Assembly (NCBI GenBank): GCA_045106055.1
Contig: JBGCED010000067.1
Coordinates: 1-45,155, forward strand
Reading direction: 5' to 3'
Source: JBGCED01 sp045106055
Lineage (GTDB): Bacteria; Pseudomonadota; Alphaproteobacteria; CBDDJK01
Length of the DNA: 45,155 nucleotides
The notes below the pieces were generated by a model. That model was not told the DNA's origin. It made no database searches and saw only the letters and a list, made by a program, of their open reading frames with translations. The position numbers and the translations under genes were made by a program. Positions 25,759 through 34,804 of the stretch are shown here, piece after piece. Positions within the stretch are counted from its first letter, which is position 1. Each line of letters opens with the position of its first letter.

Positions 25759-27036
25759 TTATATATTATTTCGCACAATATATGTAGCGTTTAACTTTAT
25801 AAACCGCCACAGCAATAGGGCAACCATTAGCTTTAACATAGAGGGGATAAGCGCATAAGCATAGCTTAGCGGCAAATTTGCGGCTTTTGAAACAGCGGCA
25901 GGATCATAGCCAAGCAGCCCAAGCACAGGCAATGCAATGCCTGTTGCAAGCGCAAAAGCGGTCTTGGTTAAAAATGCCATTGCCGCAAAATAACGCGCCG
26001 CCCCTGCCTGATCTTGGGCATTATCAATATGATCGGCAAGCAAGGCGGGGGGCAATGCCAAATCCGCCCCAAGCGCCAGCCCTGACAAGATGCAAATGAT
26101 CCCATAAGCCATCACATCGCCCGCCCCAAGCATAAATGCCCACATAAAGATCAGGCTTGCCAGAATCATGCTTAGCATCCATGCAATGTATTTTCCGCGC
26201 AATGCTGCAATCTTTTGCCATAGAGGCATTGCTGCGATTCCGCTTGAAAAATATAGCAATAAAAATAGCCCTGTAAATTCAGGTGCCATAATCCGATCAT
26301 TGATAAAGAAAATCACCAGCACCGCAGGAACAGAGCTTGCAAAGCCATTAAGCAGATAAATGCCAAAGAACCAGCGCGCCCAGCTTGTGCGAAACAGGGC
26401 AAGGCTGGGAATATGCCCGCTTGCTGCTTGCAGGGGATTTACAAACAGCCTTTTTTTAAACCATAACACAAAACAGACAAAGGCAATCCCAAGCAATGGC
26501 ACATATAACAGCGATAAAACATAAAAGCTTTGCTGATCTTGACCGCCAAGCAGGGTGGGCGTGATTGCAGCTACCAGCAAGCCAATCAGCCCGATGGCTT
26601 CGCGCCAGCTGGTGATCCGCGTGCGCTCGATGGGTGCGGCATCCCACAGCCCGCCAAGCGCATGATAATTTATCGTAAGCACACTAAACCCCGTGGTGCA
26701 TATAAATATGCTGCCAGCAAACCAAATAAGCCGATATTCATATAAGGGGTTAAAGAGCATCCAAAACCCGCCACCAAGCATCAGCGCGCCCACCGCCATA
26801 ATTGCCAATCGATATTTAGAAAAATAATCACTAAACAGCCCAATAAGCGGGTCTTGAATGGCATCAACCGCCCGCAACACCAACAGCAACAAACCGATTA
26901 TGGTTAAGGATACATTAAGCGCGCTTGCATAAAAGGCGGGCGCATGGACATAAATCGGCAACCCCGCAAAGGCAAGCGGCATGGCAAGCGCGCCATATAA
27001 TAATAAATAACTTCGTTTAACAGGTAAAATACGCAT
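25759..27036 (-). CDS. GPH-family (MFS_2) sugar:cation symporter-like protein
   Basis: About 425 residues with roughly 12 membrane segments. The motif RAVDAIQDPLIGLFSDYF near the N-terminus is the signature of the glycoside-pentoside-hexuronide family (MelB-like). Pro/Gly-rich helices and a conserved mid-loop (TSWREAIGLIG) follow. It probably imports a glycoside or other organic solute with Na+ or H+. I start at the ATG at 27036 because an upstream frame would begin with TTG and read through the 5' region. No sugar-catabolic genes are adjacent; the asparaginase gene lies upstream. Confidence 0.82.
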   Translation of the reverse strand: MRILPVKRSYLLLYGALAMPLAFAGLPIYVHAPAFYASALNVSLTIIGLLLLVLRAVDAIQDPLIGLFSDYFSKYRLAIMAVGALMLGGGFWMLFNPLYEYRLIWFAGSIFICTTGFSVLTINYHALGGLWDAAPIERTRITSWREAIGLIGLLVAAITPTLLGGQDQQSFYVLSLLYVPLLGIAFVCFVLWFKKRLFVNPLQAASGHIPSLALFRTSWARWFFGIYLLNGFASSVPAVLVIFFINDRIMAPEFTGLFLLLYFSSGIAAMPLWQKIAALRGKYIAWMLSMILASLIFMWAFMLGAGDVMAYGIICILSGLALGADLALPPALLADHIDNAQDQAGAARYFAAMAFLTKTAFALATGIALPVLGLLGYDPAAVSKAANLPLSYAYALIPSMLKLMVALLLWRFIKLNATYIVRNNI

Positions 27037-27091
27037 GCAAAATATATAATGAGTTTGCCGCTTAAAGCACAAGTTAATTTTGTGTTATGTG

Positions 27092-28135
27092 TTAGCAATT
27101 ACAGCTGGTAATCTGCGCCGCTGCCTTAAATTTGCTGGTGTTTAATTCAACGGATAGAATATCTTGCAACTGATCACGCGCTTCGCTGCTTAAATCATCA
27201 AACAGCCCAATGCGGGTAAGCATTGCGGTCATAATCGCCTGTGCGCCCCTTACCGAACCATCATCACATTTTACCGCAACCCCAAGCCCATATTCAGGAA
27301 GGGAAGCACACATTACCCCTTCTGCGCCGTCTTTGATGTAAAGCTTCTTGCCAAAAACTTGCATTAATCGCGTAATATATCCGCCCTGCCCCGATACCAT
27401 ATCAGGATATTGTGCGATGCAATCTTTTATTTTATCAAGGGCAAGCTGCCAATCATCGGGCAGCGATTCAGGCACACCAATTCTGGCAAATCCATAGGCA
27501 ATATTGCCAAGCGGCACTGCCCATGTTGGCACATTGCACCCATCAATCCCTTGTGGGGCATCGCTTAAATCAATATCCATCAGCCGCTCTATTGTTCCCA
27601 TAATCCGTTGCTGCACGGGGTGGGTCACCTTATAATAATCCTCAAGGCTGACATTCATATATTTTGCTTGTGCAAGCATGGCGGAATGTTTTCCAGAACA
27701 CATATGGGTAACGGGGTTGGGCTTGCCGCCCGCTGCTGCAAATTCCAGCTTAACGCGATCAATCATCGGCCATTCATCGCCACAAGCCAGCAATTCGGGG
27801 CTAATATCGCAAGATTTTAACATTGCCAAGGCTTGGTCATAATGGCGATCCGTCCCGTGATGCGATGCGCAAGCAAGCGCAATTTGCGGGTCTGTAAATT
27901 CAAAGGATTTAGCCGCGCCAGACAGCATTGCAGGCAGAAACTGAATGATTTTCGCACAAGAACGCGGATAGACTTGCAGCATGATATTGCCAGCAGAAAA
28001 TTGAACGCTGCCGCTAATATCGACGATTGCAGCGCGTCCATGATGCACCGATTCCGCGTGGTCGGCGCGTTTAAGCTCTGCCAATACAGGGTTATCTTGA
28101 AACGGATGCGCCCCAGATTCTATTTTTTTTAGCAT
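27092..28135 (-). CDS. L-asparaginase II (Rhizobium-type)
   Basis: A 347-residue protein of the asparaginase II family (AnsA of Rhizobium etli type, PF06089), unrelated to E. coli AnsB. Family blocks are PRSCAKIIQFLPAMLSGAA, then ALACASHHGTDRHY, and THMCSGKHSAMLAQAKYM with the Ser-Gly-Lys-His cluster. GIDGCNVPTWAVPL is also typical. It hydrolyses asparagine to aspartate and ammonia in the cytoplasm. AAGGGA sits upstream of the ATG. It is 55 bp upstream of the GPH transporter gene on the same strand, so joint regulation is plausible but not shown. Confidence 0.85.
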   Translation of the reverse strand: MLKKIESGAHPFQDNPVLAELKRADHAESVHHGRAAIVDISGSVQFSAGNIMLQVYPRSCAKIIQFLPAMLSGAAKSFEFTDPQIALACASHHGTDRHYDQALAMLKSCDISPELLACGDEWPMIDRVKLEFAAAGGKPNPVTHMCSGKHSAMLAQAKYMNVSLEDYYKVTHPVQQRIMGTIERLMDIDLSDAPQGIDGCNVPTWAVPLGNIAYGFARIGVPESLPDDWQLALDKIKDCIAQYPDMVSGQGGYITRLMQVFGKKLYIKDGAEGVMCASLPEYGLGVAVKCDDGSVRGAQAIMTAMLTRIGLFDDLSSEARDQLQDILSVELNTSKFKAAAQITSCNC

Positions 28136-28171
28136 CTATATTTTTCCCTTTATTTTGCGTATAGCTTTATG

Positions 28172-28195
28172 TTTTGCGTTCAAACGCCGCGCTTG
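28172..28195 (+). repeat. Diverged copy of the dispersed repeat
   Basis: GTTTTGCGTTCAAACGCCGC resembles the copy at 17190 with two substitutions in the core. It lies in the 97-bp spacer between the M23 peptidase and asparaginase genes, again at a gene end. Confidence 0.5.
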
Positions 28196-28232
28196 CTTTA
28201 CCGCCCATCACCTTGCTGCCAGCCATTAAACC

Positions 28233-29624
28233 TTATTTTTGTTTGGATTCATCAATTTGCGCCTTTAACATATTAAGCCCTTTTTCAAAATCGGCAAGAT
28301 CGCTATCTTTTAATTGGCGGTTGGTAGGCATTTTAACCTTCATCGGATTTACATGCTTGCCATTATACAGCACTTCATAATGTAAATGCGGGCCCGTCGA
28401 TCGCCCTGTTGTGCCAACATAGCCAATCACTTGATATTGGCTAACGCGCGCGCCCTTGGTCGCTTTTTTATGAATGCGGTGCAGATGGGCATAGGCGGTT
28501 TTATAGCCATTGCTGTGGCGAATGCGAATGAAGTTACCATAGCTGCCATTGCGCCCCGAATATTCAACCACCCCATCGCCCGCAGCATAAATTGGTGTGC
28601 CGCGCGGTGCTGCAAAATCTGTTCCCTTATGCAATTTATTATAGCCCAGAATTGGATGTTTGCGATAACCAAAAGAAGACGATAATCTTGCCCCATCAAT
28701 CGGTGTGCGCAACAATCCCTTCACCGCTGTTTTGCCTGTTTCATCATAAAAGCCCGCAAGGTCAGGATCGCCCAAATCGCTTGGATCATAGCGATAATAA
28801 CGATAGGTTTTGCCGCTAAGCGTCAAGCTTGCCATTAAAATAGGATGATTGCCAATCGCTTCCCCGCGCATATTGGTTTTGCCTTCATAAAAAATTTCAA
28901 ACGCGTCATCTTTTCTAATTTCTCTTTGAAAATCAACATCAAAGGAAAATAACTTAATCATTGAGATTAAGGCATCTTCTGGAACATCCTTGGCGACCGC
29001 ATCCACATAAAGCGATTGCTTGATAATCCCTTTGCGGTAAGCTTGGAATTTTTGAACGGGAATCGGGATTAATTCGGACTGATATTGGGTTTCTGTTTCA
29101 TTCGCCGCTTGCCTTACCCATAAAATCGATTGATTATCAATTTCATGGCGTAAATCCACAAGCCCATTATCTTTATTAAGCCGCAAGGTAAATTGATCGC
29201 CCGCACGGATATTACGGGGATTTAAATGATCGCGCATTGCTTGGATGATTTTATAGCGATCGGCGGCATTAAGCCCCGCGCCATTCAGCGCTTGATCAAG
29301 CGTTGCCCCAGATTTTATGGTCAACTGCCTTTGGGTTAATGCACCGCCTGGCGGCGACAAGGCTTCGATAATATCATATTGCGCAAGCGGCGCTGGCTTA
29401 AATTCACCTTGTGATATATGGCTTGTTTCTGGTTGATCTTGCGCTATATTATTAAACCAAGACTTGATTTCAGGATAAAGCGCAAGCGCAACCAGCACCA
29501 ACGCACTGCTAAAGGAAAGCTGCCACCATCTTGCCTTTAAATGGGTTAACACACAAAGCCAATGCTGGGCGGCCACAATCAGCATTTTACCAATTTGTGC
29601 GTTAAATTTAGAATTATGAATCAT
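28233..29624 (-). CDS. M23 family metallopeptidase (peptidoglycan hydrolase)
   Basis: A 463-residue envelope protein. A membrane segment near residues 35-50 anchors it, followed by an OapA/LysM-like region (QLTIKSGATLDQALNGAGL) and a lysostaphin-type zinc peptidase domain. The zinc site is HKGTDFAAP (His near 333, Asp four later) and the final HLHYEV. Such enzymes cut peptidoglycan cross-links during growth or division; active-site residues are intact, unlike catalytically dead EnvC-type activators. An earlier part of the chain is long and predicted to sit in the periplasm. It is divergent from recA across a 156-bp spacer. Confidence 0.9.
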   Translation of the reverse strand: MIHNSKFNAQIGKMLIVAAQHWLCVLTHLKARWWQLSFSSALVLVALALYPEIKSWFNNIAQDQPETSHISQGEFKPAPLAQYDIIEALSPPGGALTQRQLTIKSGATLDQALNGAGLNAADRYKIIQAMRDHLNPRNIRAGDQFTLRLNKDNGLVDLRHEIDNQSILWVRQAANETETQYQSELIPIPVQKFQAYRKGIIKQSLYVDAVAKDVPEDALISMIKLFSFDVDFQREIRKDDAFEIFYEGKTNMRGEAIGNHPILMASLTLSGKTYRYYRYDPSDLGDPDLAGFYDETGKTAVKGLLRTPIDGARLSSSFGYRKHPILGYNKLHKGTDFAAPRGTPIYAAGDGVVEYSGRNGSYGNFIRIRHSNGYKTAYAHLHRIHKKATKGARVSQYQVIGYVGTTGRSTGPHLHYEVLYNGKHVNPMKVKMPTNRQLKDSDLADFEKGLNMLKAQIDESKQK

Positions 29625-29780
29625 TGAGCAAGCTTAGTAATAAATTGGTGGAAAATTTTAAAAATAATATGCGATTCCCCATGATCAGCACAAGTCAAAA
29701 AAAATAGAGAATAATTGCGAATCAGGATAAATAAAAATTCTTGTTTTTATATTCATTTTTATTTTAAGGGAACCATCACC

Positions 29781-30863
29781 GTGAAAGAGACCAAACCCAC
29801 CGAAAAACAAAAGGCATTGGATGCCGCGCTGGCGCAAATTGAGCGGTCATTTGGCAAAGGATCCATTATGCGTTTGGGCAAAAACCAAACCATGGATGTT
29901 GAATCCATTCCAACGGGTTCCCTTGGTCTTGATATTGCCCTTGGCATTGGCGGATTGCCCAAAGGGCGGATCATTGAAATTTACGGCCCTGAAAGTTCAG
30001 GAAAAACAACACTTGCGCTGCATGTTTTGGCAGAATCACAAAAAATTGGCGGTTCTTGTGCCTTTATTGATGCAGAACATGCGCTTGATCCCGTTTATGC
30101 GCGCAAATTGGGGCTGAATTTGGATGAATTATTGATTTCCCAGCCCGATACGGGCGAACAGGCACTTGAAATTGCCGATACGCTGGTGCGCTCTGGCGGG
30201 GTGGATGTATTGGTCATCGATTCGGTTGCGGCACTTGTGCCAAAGGCAGAGCTTGAGGGGGATATGGGCGATTCCCATGTGGGCTTGCAAGCCCGCTTGA
30301 TGAGCCAAGCCTTACGCAAATTAACGGGATCAATCAAACGATCAAACACGATGGTGATTTTCATCAATCAAATCAGAATGAAAATCGGGGTGATGTTTGG
30401 TTCGCCTGAAACGACAACGGGCGGCAATGCCTTGAAATTCTATGCTTCTGTGCGGCTTGATATTCGCCGTACCGGCCAGATTAAAGATAAGGATTTGGTG
30501 ATTGGCAATGAAACCAAGGTAAAAGTTGTTAAAAATAAAGTCGCCCCCCCCTTTCGCGTGGTTGAATTTCAAATCATGTATGGCGAGGGGATTTCCAAGG
30601 TTGGCGAATTGATTACGCTGGGCGTTAATGCGGGGCTGGTTGATAAATCAGGCTCTTGGTATTCCCTAGAGGGTGAGCGCATTGGGCAAGGGCTTGAAAA
30701 TGCCAAAGGCTTTTTACGCAAAAATCCTGAAAAAGCGCTTGCTTTGGAAAAACGCATTTTAGAAAATGCGGGCGTGATTACCGAAGCCATGCTTGCTGGT
30801 CCTGAAAGCGATACAGAAACCGTTGAAGCTGCCTTAACGCCAAATGATGATCCAACCGAATAG
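29781..30863 (+). CDS. recA: Recombinase RecA
   Basis: A 360-residue DNA strand-exchange ATPase and SOS co-protease. Walker A is GPESSGKTT (69-77), preceded by EIYGP. The RecA signature ALKFYASVRLDIRRTG is present. The L2 loop region NQIRMKIGVMFGSPETTTGG is intact. The C-terminal tail is acidic (TETVEAALTPNDDPTE), as expected. The start is GTG at 29781, 9 bases after AAGGGA. An upstream in-frame ATG at 29715 would add an unconserved stretch. I found no alphaproteobacterial LexA box (GAAC-N7-GAAC) in the spacer. The rpiB start begins one base after the stop. Confidence 0.97.
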   Translation: MKETKPTEKQKALDAALAQIERSFGKGSIMRLGKNQTMDVESIPTGSLGLDIALGIGGLPKGRIIEIYGPESSGKTTLALHVLAESQKIGGSCAFIDAEHALDPVYARKLGLNLDELLISQPDTGEQALEIADTLVRSGGVDVLVIDSVAALVPKAELEGDMGDSHVGLQARLMSQALRKLTGSIKRSNTMVIFINQIRMKIGVMFGSPETTTGGNALKFYASVRLDIRRTGQIKDKDLVIGNETKVKVVKNKVAPPFRVVEFQIMYGEGISKVGELITLGVNAGLVDKSGSWYSLEGERIGQGLENAKGFLRKNPEKALALEKRILENAGVITEAMLAGPESDTETVEAALTPNDDPTE

Positions 30864-30911
30864 CATGCAGAAAATCTATGTTGCGAATAGCATGCAGAAA
30901 ATCTATGTTGC
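30858..30911 (+). repeat. Perfect 27-bp tandem duplication across the recA stop and rpiB start
   Basis: Two identical 27-bp units (30858-30884 and 30885-30911), each starting GAATAGCATGCAG. The unit spans the last recA codon, its TAG stop, and the first codons of rpiB. It preserves frame and gives rpiB two successive candidate ATGs (30865 and 30892). Identity of the copies suggests a recent event. Confidence 0.95.
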
Positions 30912-31323
30912 AAATGATCATGCTGGCTTTAAGCTAAAGCAGCATATTCACGATTATTTATCGCCGCGTGGGTATGATCTGGTGGATTTGGGCTGTTTTG
31001 ATGGTGAAAAATCAGTTGATTACCCAGATTACGCAGATAAGCTTGCAGATGCACTGTTTAAGGATAAGCAAGCATTCGGCATTTTAATTTGCGGCAGCGG
31101 GATTGGCATATCAATTGCCGCCAACCGTCACCGCCATATTCGCGCCGCCCTTTGCCATACGCCGCTTGACGCTGCGCTTGCACGCAAGCATAATAATGCA
31201 AATGTGATCGCGCTTGGCGAGCGGGTGATGGGGGGGGATCTTGCGATTGCTTGCGTGGATGGTTTTTTAACCCATGAATTTGAAGGCGGGCGGCATCAAG
31301 CAAGAATTGATAAATTTTCATAA
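30865..31323 (+). CDS. rpiB: Ribose 5-phosphate isomerase B
   Basis: A 143-residue enzyme when counted from 30892, or 152 residues from 30865. It interconverts ribose 5-phosphate and ribulose 5-phosphate in the pentose phosphate pathway. Family blocks NDHAGFKLKQHI and GILICGSGIGISIAANRH (with the catalytic-site Cys) and GERVMGG are clear. The 5' end carries a 27-bp tandem duplication that repeats MQKIYVANS. I list the first ATG because it lies one base after the recA stop, where coupling is likely; the second ATG gives the usual family length. Neither has a good ribosome-binding site. It precedes glyA, a standard alphaproteobacterial order. Confidence 0.9.
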   Translation: MQKIYVANSMQKIYVANDHAGFKLKQHIHDYLSPRGYDLVDLGCFDGEKSVDYPDYADKLADALFKDKQAFGILICGSGIGISIAANRHRHIRAALCHTPLDAALARKHNNANVIALGERVMGGDLAIACVDGFLTHEFEGGRHQARIDKFS

Positions 31324-31403
31324 GGCAAAATAAATTTTTACCTTGCCACGATAATTTGTTCATTATATCACTAATTTTTTAGCATTATATAGGAGCGCAG
31401 CCA

Positions 31404-32699
31404 ATGGTTGACCAAAAAGGATTTGAAGGTTTCTTTTCTAAACCGATGGAAACATGGGATAAGGATGTTGCGGCTGCGCTTAATGACGAGCTTGGCCGCC
31501 AGAATGATGGGATTGAATTAATCGCATCTGAAAATATCGTTTCCCATGCGGTGATGCAAGCTGCTGGCTCTGTTGCAATTAACAAATATGCAGAAGGCTA
31601 TCCTGGAAAACGCTATTATGCGGGCTGCGCCCATGTTGATGTGGTGGAAAGCCTTGCGATTGAGCGCGCAAAACAGCTATTTGGCGTGAATTATGTGAAT
31701 GTTCAGCCCCATTCAGGGGCGCAGGCTAATGGCGCTGTATTTCTTGCGCTGATGAAGCCTGGCGATTGCGTTTTGGGGATGAAGCTTGCCCATGGCGGAC
31801 ATTTAAGCCATGGGGCTGCACCCAATATTTCGGGCAAATGGTTTGATGCGCATGGTTACGGCATTCGCCTTGAAGATGGCAGAATTGATTATGACGAGGT
31901 TGAAGCGCTTGCGCTTGAACACCGCCCTAAAATGATTATTGCGGGCGGTTCAGCCTATCCACGGCAGATTGATTTTCATAAATTTCGCAAAATAGCGGAT
32001 AAGGTCGGGGCGTTATTGCTGGTTGATATGGCGCATTTTGCAGGGCTAGTCGCAGCGGGCGAACATCCAAGCCCCGCAGGGATTGCCGATGTTATCACCA
32101 CCACCACCCATAAAACCTTGCGCAGTGCGCGCGGCGGCATGATCCTAACCAATGATGAGGCAATCGCGAAAAAGATTAATTCTGCGGTGTTCCCAGGCTT
32201 TCAAGGCGGGCCGTTAATGCAATCAATTGCGGGTAAAGCCGTGGGGCTTGGCGAAGCATTGCGCCCTGAATTTAAAACCTATATCAAGCAGGTTTGCACC
32301 AATGCAAAAGCGCTATCTGCAAGATTAAAAGCGGGCGGGCTTGATATTGTATCGGGGGGAACCGATACCCATTTAATGCTGGTGGATTTGCGCCCCATGG
32401 GATTAACGGGGCTTGCTGCCGATAAATCGCTTGAAAATGCGGGGATCACTTGCAATAAAAACGCCGTTCCAAATGATCCTGAAAAGCCAATGGTGACCAG
32501 CGGCATCAGGCTTGGCACGCCAGCTGCAACCACACGCGGCTTTAAAGAAGCTGAATTTGAGCAAACTGCAGATTTAATCTTGGAAGTGCTTGCGGGCTTA
32601 AAACAAAATCCAGATGATAACAGCAGCATTGAACATTCTGTGCATCAAAAAGTGACCGAATTATGCCATAAATTTCCACTTTATGCGCGCCCATTTTAA
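31404..32699 (+). CDS. glyA: Serine hydroxymethyltransferase
   Basis: A 431-residue PLP enzyme that interconverts serine and glycine while making 5,10-methylene-tetrahydrofolate. The PLP-binding block is TTTTHKTLRSARGG with Lys237. ENIVSHAVMQAAGSVAINKYAEGYPGKRYY-type substrate-binding sequence near the N-terminus is intact. The start has AGGAG 9 bases upstream. It belongs to the rpiB-glyA-nrdR-ribD series. GlyA also links to the folate-dependent demethylase at 14749-17187 through one-carbon metabolism. Confidence 0.98.
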   Translation: MVDQKGFEGFFSKPMETWDKDVAAALNDELGRQNDGIELIASENIVSHAVMQAAGSVAINKYAEGYPGKRYYAGCAHVDVVESLAIERAKQLFGVNYVNVQPHSGAQANGAVFLALMKPGDCVLGMKLAHGGHLSHGAAPNISGKWFDAHGYGIRLEDGRIDYDEVEALALEHRPKMIIAGGSAYPRQIDFHKFRKIADKVGALLLVDMAHFAGLVAAGEHPSPAGIADVITTTTHKTLRSARGGMILTNDEAIAKKINSAVFPGFQGGPLMQSIAGKAVGLGEALRPEFKTYIKQVCTNAKALSARLKAGGLDIVSGGTDTHLMLVDLRPMGLTGLAADKSLENAGITCNKNAVPNDPEKPMVTSGIRLGTPAATTRGFKEAEFEQTADLILEVLAGLKQNPDDNSSIEHSVHQKVTELCHKFPLYARPF

Positions 32700-32717
32700 C
32701 ATTTTGGTGTAATGACG

Positions 32718-33173
32718 ATGAAATGCCCCTTTTGCACCCATGAAGATACGCAGGTCAAGGATTCGCGCCCCACAGAAGATGGCGTGGCAATTCGCCGCCG
32801 CCGTCAATGCAGCCAATGTGCGGCGCGCTTTACGACTTTTGAACGGTTTCAACTGCGCGAATTGATGATTGTTAAAAAAGATGGCACACAAGAACCTTTT
32901 GACCGCGATAAAATCCAGCGCTCTATGCAAATTGCGCTTAGAAAACGCAAAGTAGAAAGCGGGCAAGTGGAACGGATCATCAATTCAATGGTCCGTCAGC
33001 TTGAATCGTCGGGCGAGACAGAAATTAAAGTAAGCGTGGTTGGGGAAATGGTCATGGAGGCCTTAAAACAGCTTGATAAGGTTGCTTATGTGCGTTTTGC
33101 CTCTGTTTATCGCGATTTTAATGAAGTTGAAGATTTTGCAGAATTTCTGGAACAGGACAAAAAGCCTGCATGA
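32718..33173 (+). CDS. nrdR: Transcriptional regulator NrdR
   Basis: About 151 residues. The N-terminal zinc ribbon is CPFC (residues 3-6) and CSQC, followed by RRRRQCSQCAARFTTFERF. An ATP-cone domain follows (IVKKDGTQEPFDRDKIQRSM). NrdR senses ATP/dATP and represses ribonucleotide reductase genes. I choose the ATG at 32718, giving MKCPFC as in other family members; the ATG at 32712 would add two residues. It lies between glyA and ribD as in many alphaproteobacteria. No NrdR box was looked for beyond this window's genes. Confidence 0.95.
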   Translation: MKCPFCTHEDTQVKDSRPTEDGVAIRRRRQCSQCAARFTTFERFQLRELMIVKKDGTQEPFDRDKIQRSMQIALRKRKVESGQVERIINSMVRQLESSGETEIKVSVVGEMVMEALKQLDKVAYVRFASVYRDFNEVEDFAEFLEQDKKPA

Positions 33174-33195
33174 CCAACTTGTTGTATGATAAACC

Positions 33196-34323
33196 ATGAA
33201 TGATTTTAGCAAAAATGATTATTATTTCATGCAGCTTGCCTTAAAGCGAGCAGATCGCATGCTGGGTCTGGTTGCGCCAAATCCTGCTGTGGGCTGCGTG
33301 CTGGTCAAGGATAAGCGCGTCATTGGCAGCGGCGCAACCATGAAAACAGGCCGCCCGCACGCTGAAACCACCGCGATTGATCACGCCATTGGCTTATATG
33401 GTAGGGATCATTTAAAGGGCGCAACCGCCTATATCACGCTTGAACCTTGCAATCATCAAGGGCAAACCCCGCCTTGCACGCGCGCACTTATTGATGCGGG
33501 CATAAAAACCGTGATCATTGCCGCGCTTGATCCTGATCCGCGTGTTAATGGCAGCGGCATGGAAGCCTTAAAAGCAGCAGGGATTGAAACCCATTTTGGG
33601 CTTATGGAATCAGAAGCAAGCGATATTAATCAAGGTTTTTTAAAAGCGAAGCTTCAATCAAAACCCATGGTATCCTTAAAAATTGCGACCTCTTTGGATG
33701 GCAAACTTGCGCTTAATAATGGCAAAAGCCAATGGATTACCAATTTGCAAGCGCGTCAGCATGGGCATTTCTTGCGCGCCCGCCATGATGCTTTATTGAT
33801 TGGTGCAGGGACGCTGCGCGCCGATGATCCCCAGCTTAATTGCCGCTTGCCAGGGCTTGAATCATCAAGCCCCATTCCCGTCATCTTGCAAGGAAAAATG
33901 CCGCTTCCTCCAGCAGCTACCCTGCTTGAAAGCAACCCCAACACCATCATTTTATATCCAAGCAAGCATGATTATTGCGATCTATATCCAGATCATGTTG
34001 AAAAAATCGCGATTGATGATTATGAAGATCATGCCCTGTCGCTGGATGCGGTTTTGGCTGCGCTTGCGGGCAAAGGCATTACCCGCTTGCTGGTGGAAAG
34101 TGGGCAGAAATTAACCACAAGCTTTATTCAATCCAAATTGACGGATTATTTATATCATTATGTTAGCCCGCGCGCGATTGGCAATGATGGCTTGCCTGCA
34201 ATTGGCGAATTAGGGCTTGAAGGATTGAACCAATGCCCCCATTTCCACAAGAGTGATCAGCTTTCATTTGATCAGGATTGGGTTAATATTTACAAAAGAA
34301 TTGATGATGATTTCTATGGCTAG
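33196..34323 (+). CDS. ribD: Bifunctional riboflavin biosynthesis deaminase/reductase RibD
   Basis: A 375-residue two-domain enzyme catalysing the second and third steps of riboflavin synthesis. The N-terminal deaminase has its zinc site in HAETTAI (His55, Glu57) and PCNHQGQTPPCTR (Cys85, Cys94). The C-terminal reductase domain starts near residue 150 (KPMVSLKIATSLDGKLAL) and includes ITRLLVESGQKL. Length is normal. The usual ribE/ribB successors are not here; the ccmH gene overlaps the last 20 bases instead. Confidence 0.96.
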   Translation: MNDFSKNDYYFMQLALKRADRMLGLVAPNPAVGCVLVKDKRVIGSGATMKTGRPHAETTAIDHAIGLYGRDHLKGATAYITLEPCNHQGQTPPCTRALIDAGIKTVIIAALDPDPRVNGSGMEALKAAGIETHFGLMESEASDINQGFLKAKLQSKPMVSLKIATSLDGKLALNNGKSQWITNLQARQHGHFLRARHDALLIGAGTLRADDPQLNCRLPGLESSSPIPVILQGKMPLPPAATLLESNPNTIILYPSKHDYCDLYPDHVEKIAIDDYEDHALSLDAVLAALAGKGITRLLVESGQKLTTSFIQSKLTDYLYHYVSPRAIGNDGLPAIGELGLEGLNQCPHFHKSDQLSFDQDWVNIYKRIDDDFYG

Positions 34324-34804
34324 AGGGCTTTATCTTTATTATTGGATCACCTTGCTGCTGGTTGGAAGCTTTGGCTTGACGCAGCCTGTATTGTCAGTTC
34401 AACCTGGCGAACAATTAACAGACCCAAAGCTTGAGCAGCGCGCCCGCGAATTATCAAAAAACATTCGCTGTTTGGTGTGTCAAAACCAATCAATTGATGA
34501 TTCGGATGCGCCTTTGGCAAAAGATTTAAGGGTGCTATTGCGCGAACGCTTGGTTGCTGGCGATAATGATGATGAAATTTTTGACTTTTTGGTTAGCCGC
34601 TATGGCAGCTATGTCTTATTAAAACCGCCTGTTAATTCCAGCACCTATATTTTATGGTTTGCCCCGATTTTGTTTTTTATTGCTGCTTTTGCAATTTATT
34701 TTCTATGGCGGCGCGCCGAGGGAAATCGCCTAAAACCCCATAATCAAGCCGAAATTAGCGATGATGAAGTGCTTGCCTATCTTAAAAAAGAAAGCGATCA
34801 TTAA
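34304..34804 (+). CDS. ccmH: Cytochrome c maturation protein CcmH
   Basis: A thioredoxin-like envelope protein of about 166 residues. It has an N-terminal signal/membrane segment, the redox motif RCLVCQNQSIDDSDAPLAKD (Cys56, Cys59), and a C-terminal membrane anchor (ILWFAPILFFIAAFAIYFLW). CcmH keeps apocytochrome c cysteines reduced for haem attachment by CcmF. Adjacent starts are ATG 34304, 34307 and 34316; I use the first, and it overlaps ribD by 20 bases. ccmI follows with no gap. The remaining ccm genes are outside the window. Confidence 0.92.
   Translation: MMISMARGLYLYYWITLLLVGSFGLTQPVLSVQPGEQLTDPKLEQRARELSKNIRCLVCQNQSIDDSDAPLAKDLRVLLRERLVAGDNDDEIFDFLVSRYGSYVLLKPPVNSSTYILWFAPILFFIAAFAIYFLWRRAEGNRLKPHNQAEISDDEVLAYLKKESDH

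Noticed and set aside
29625..29780. Possible LexA (SOS) box upstream of recA
   Set aside because: GAATAATTGCGAAT is close to a direct repeat, but the spacing is 10 rather than 11 and the half-sites are not GAAC.
31324..31403. Riboswitch or terminator before glyA
   Set aside because: Only a weak GGCAA/TTGCC pairing is possible. There is no glycine or SAM riboswitch core.
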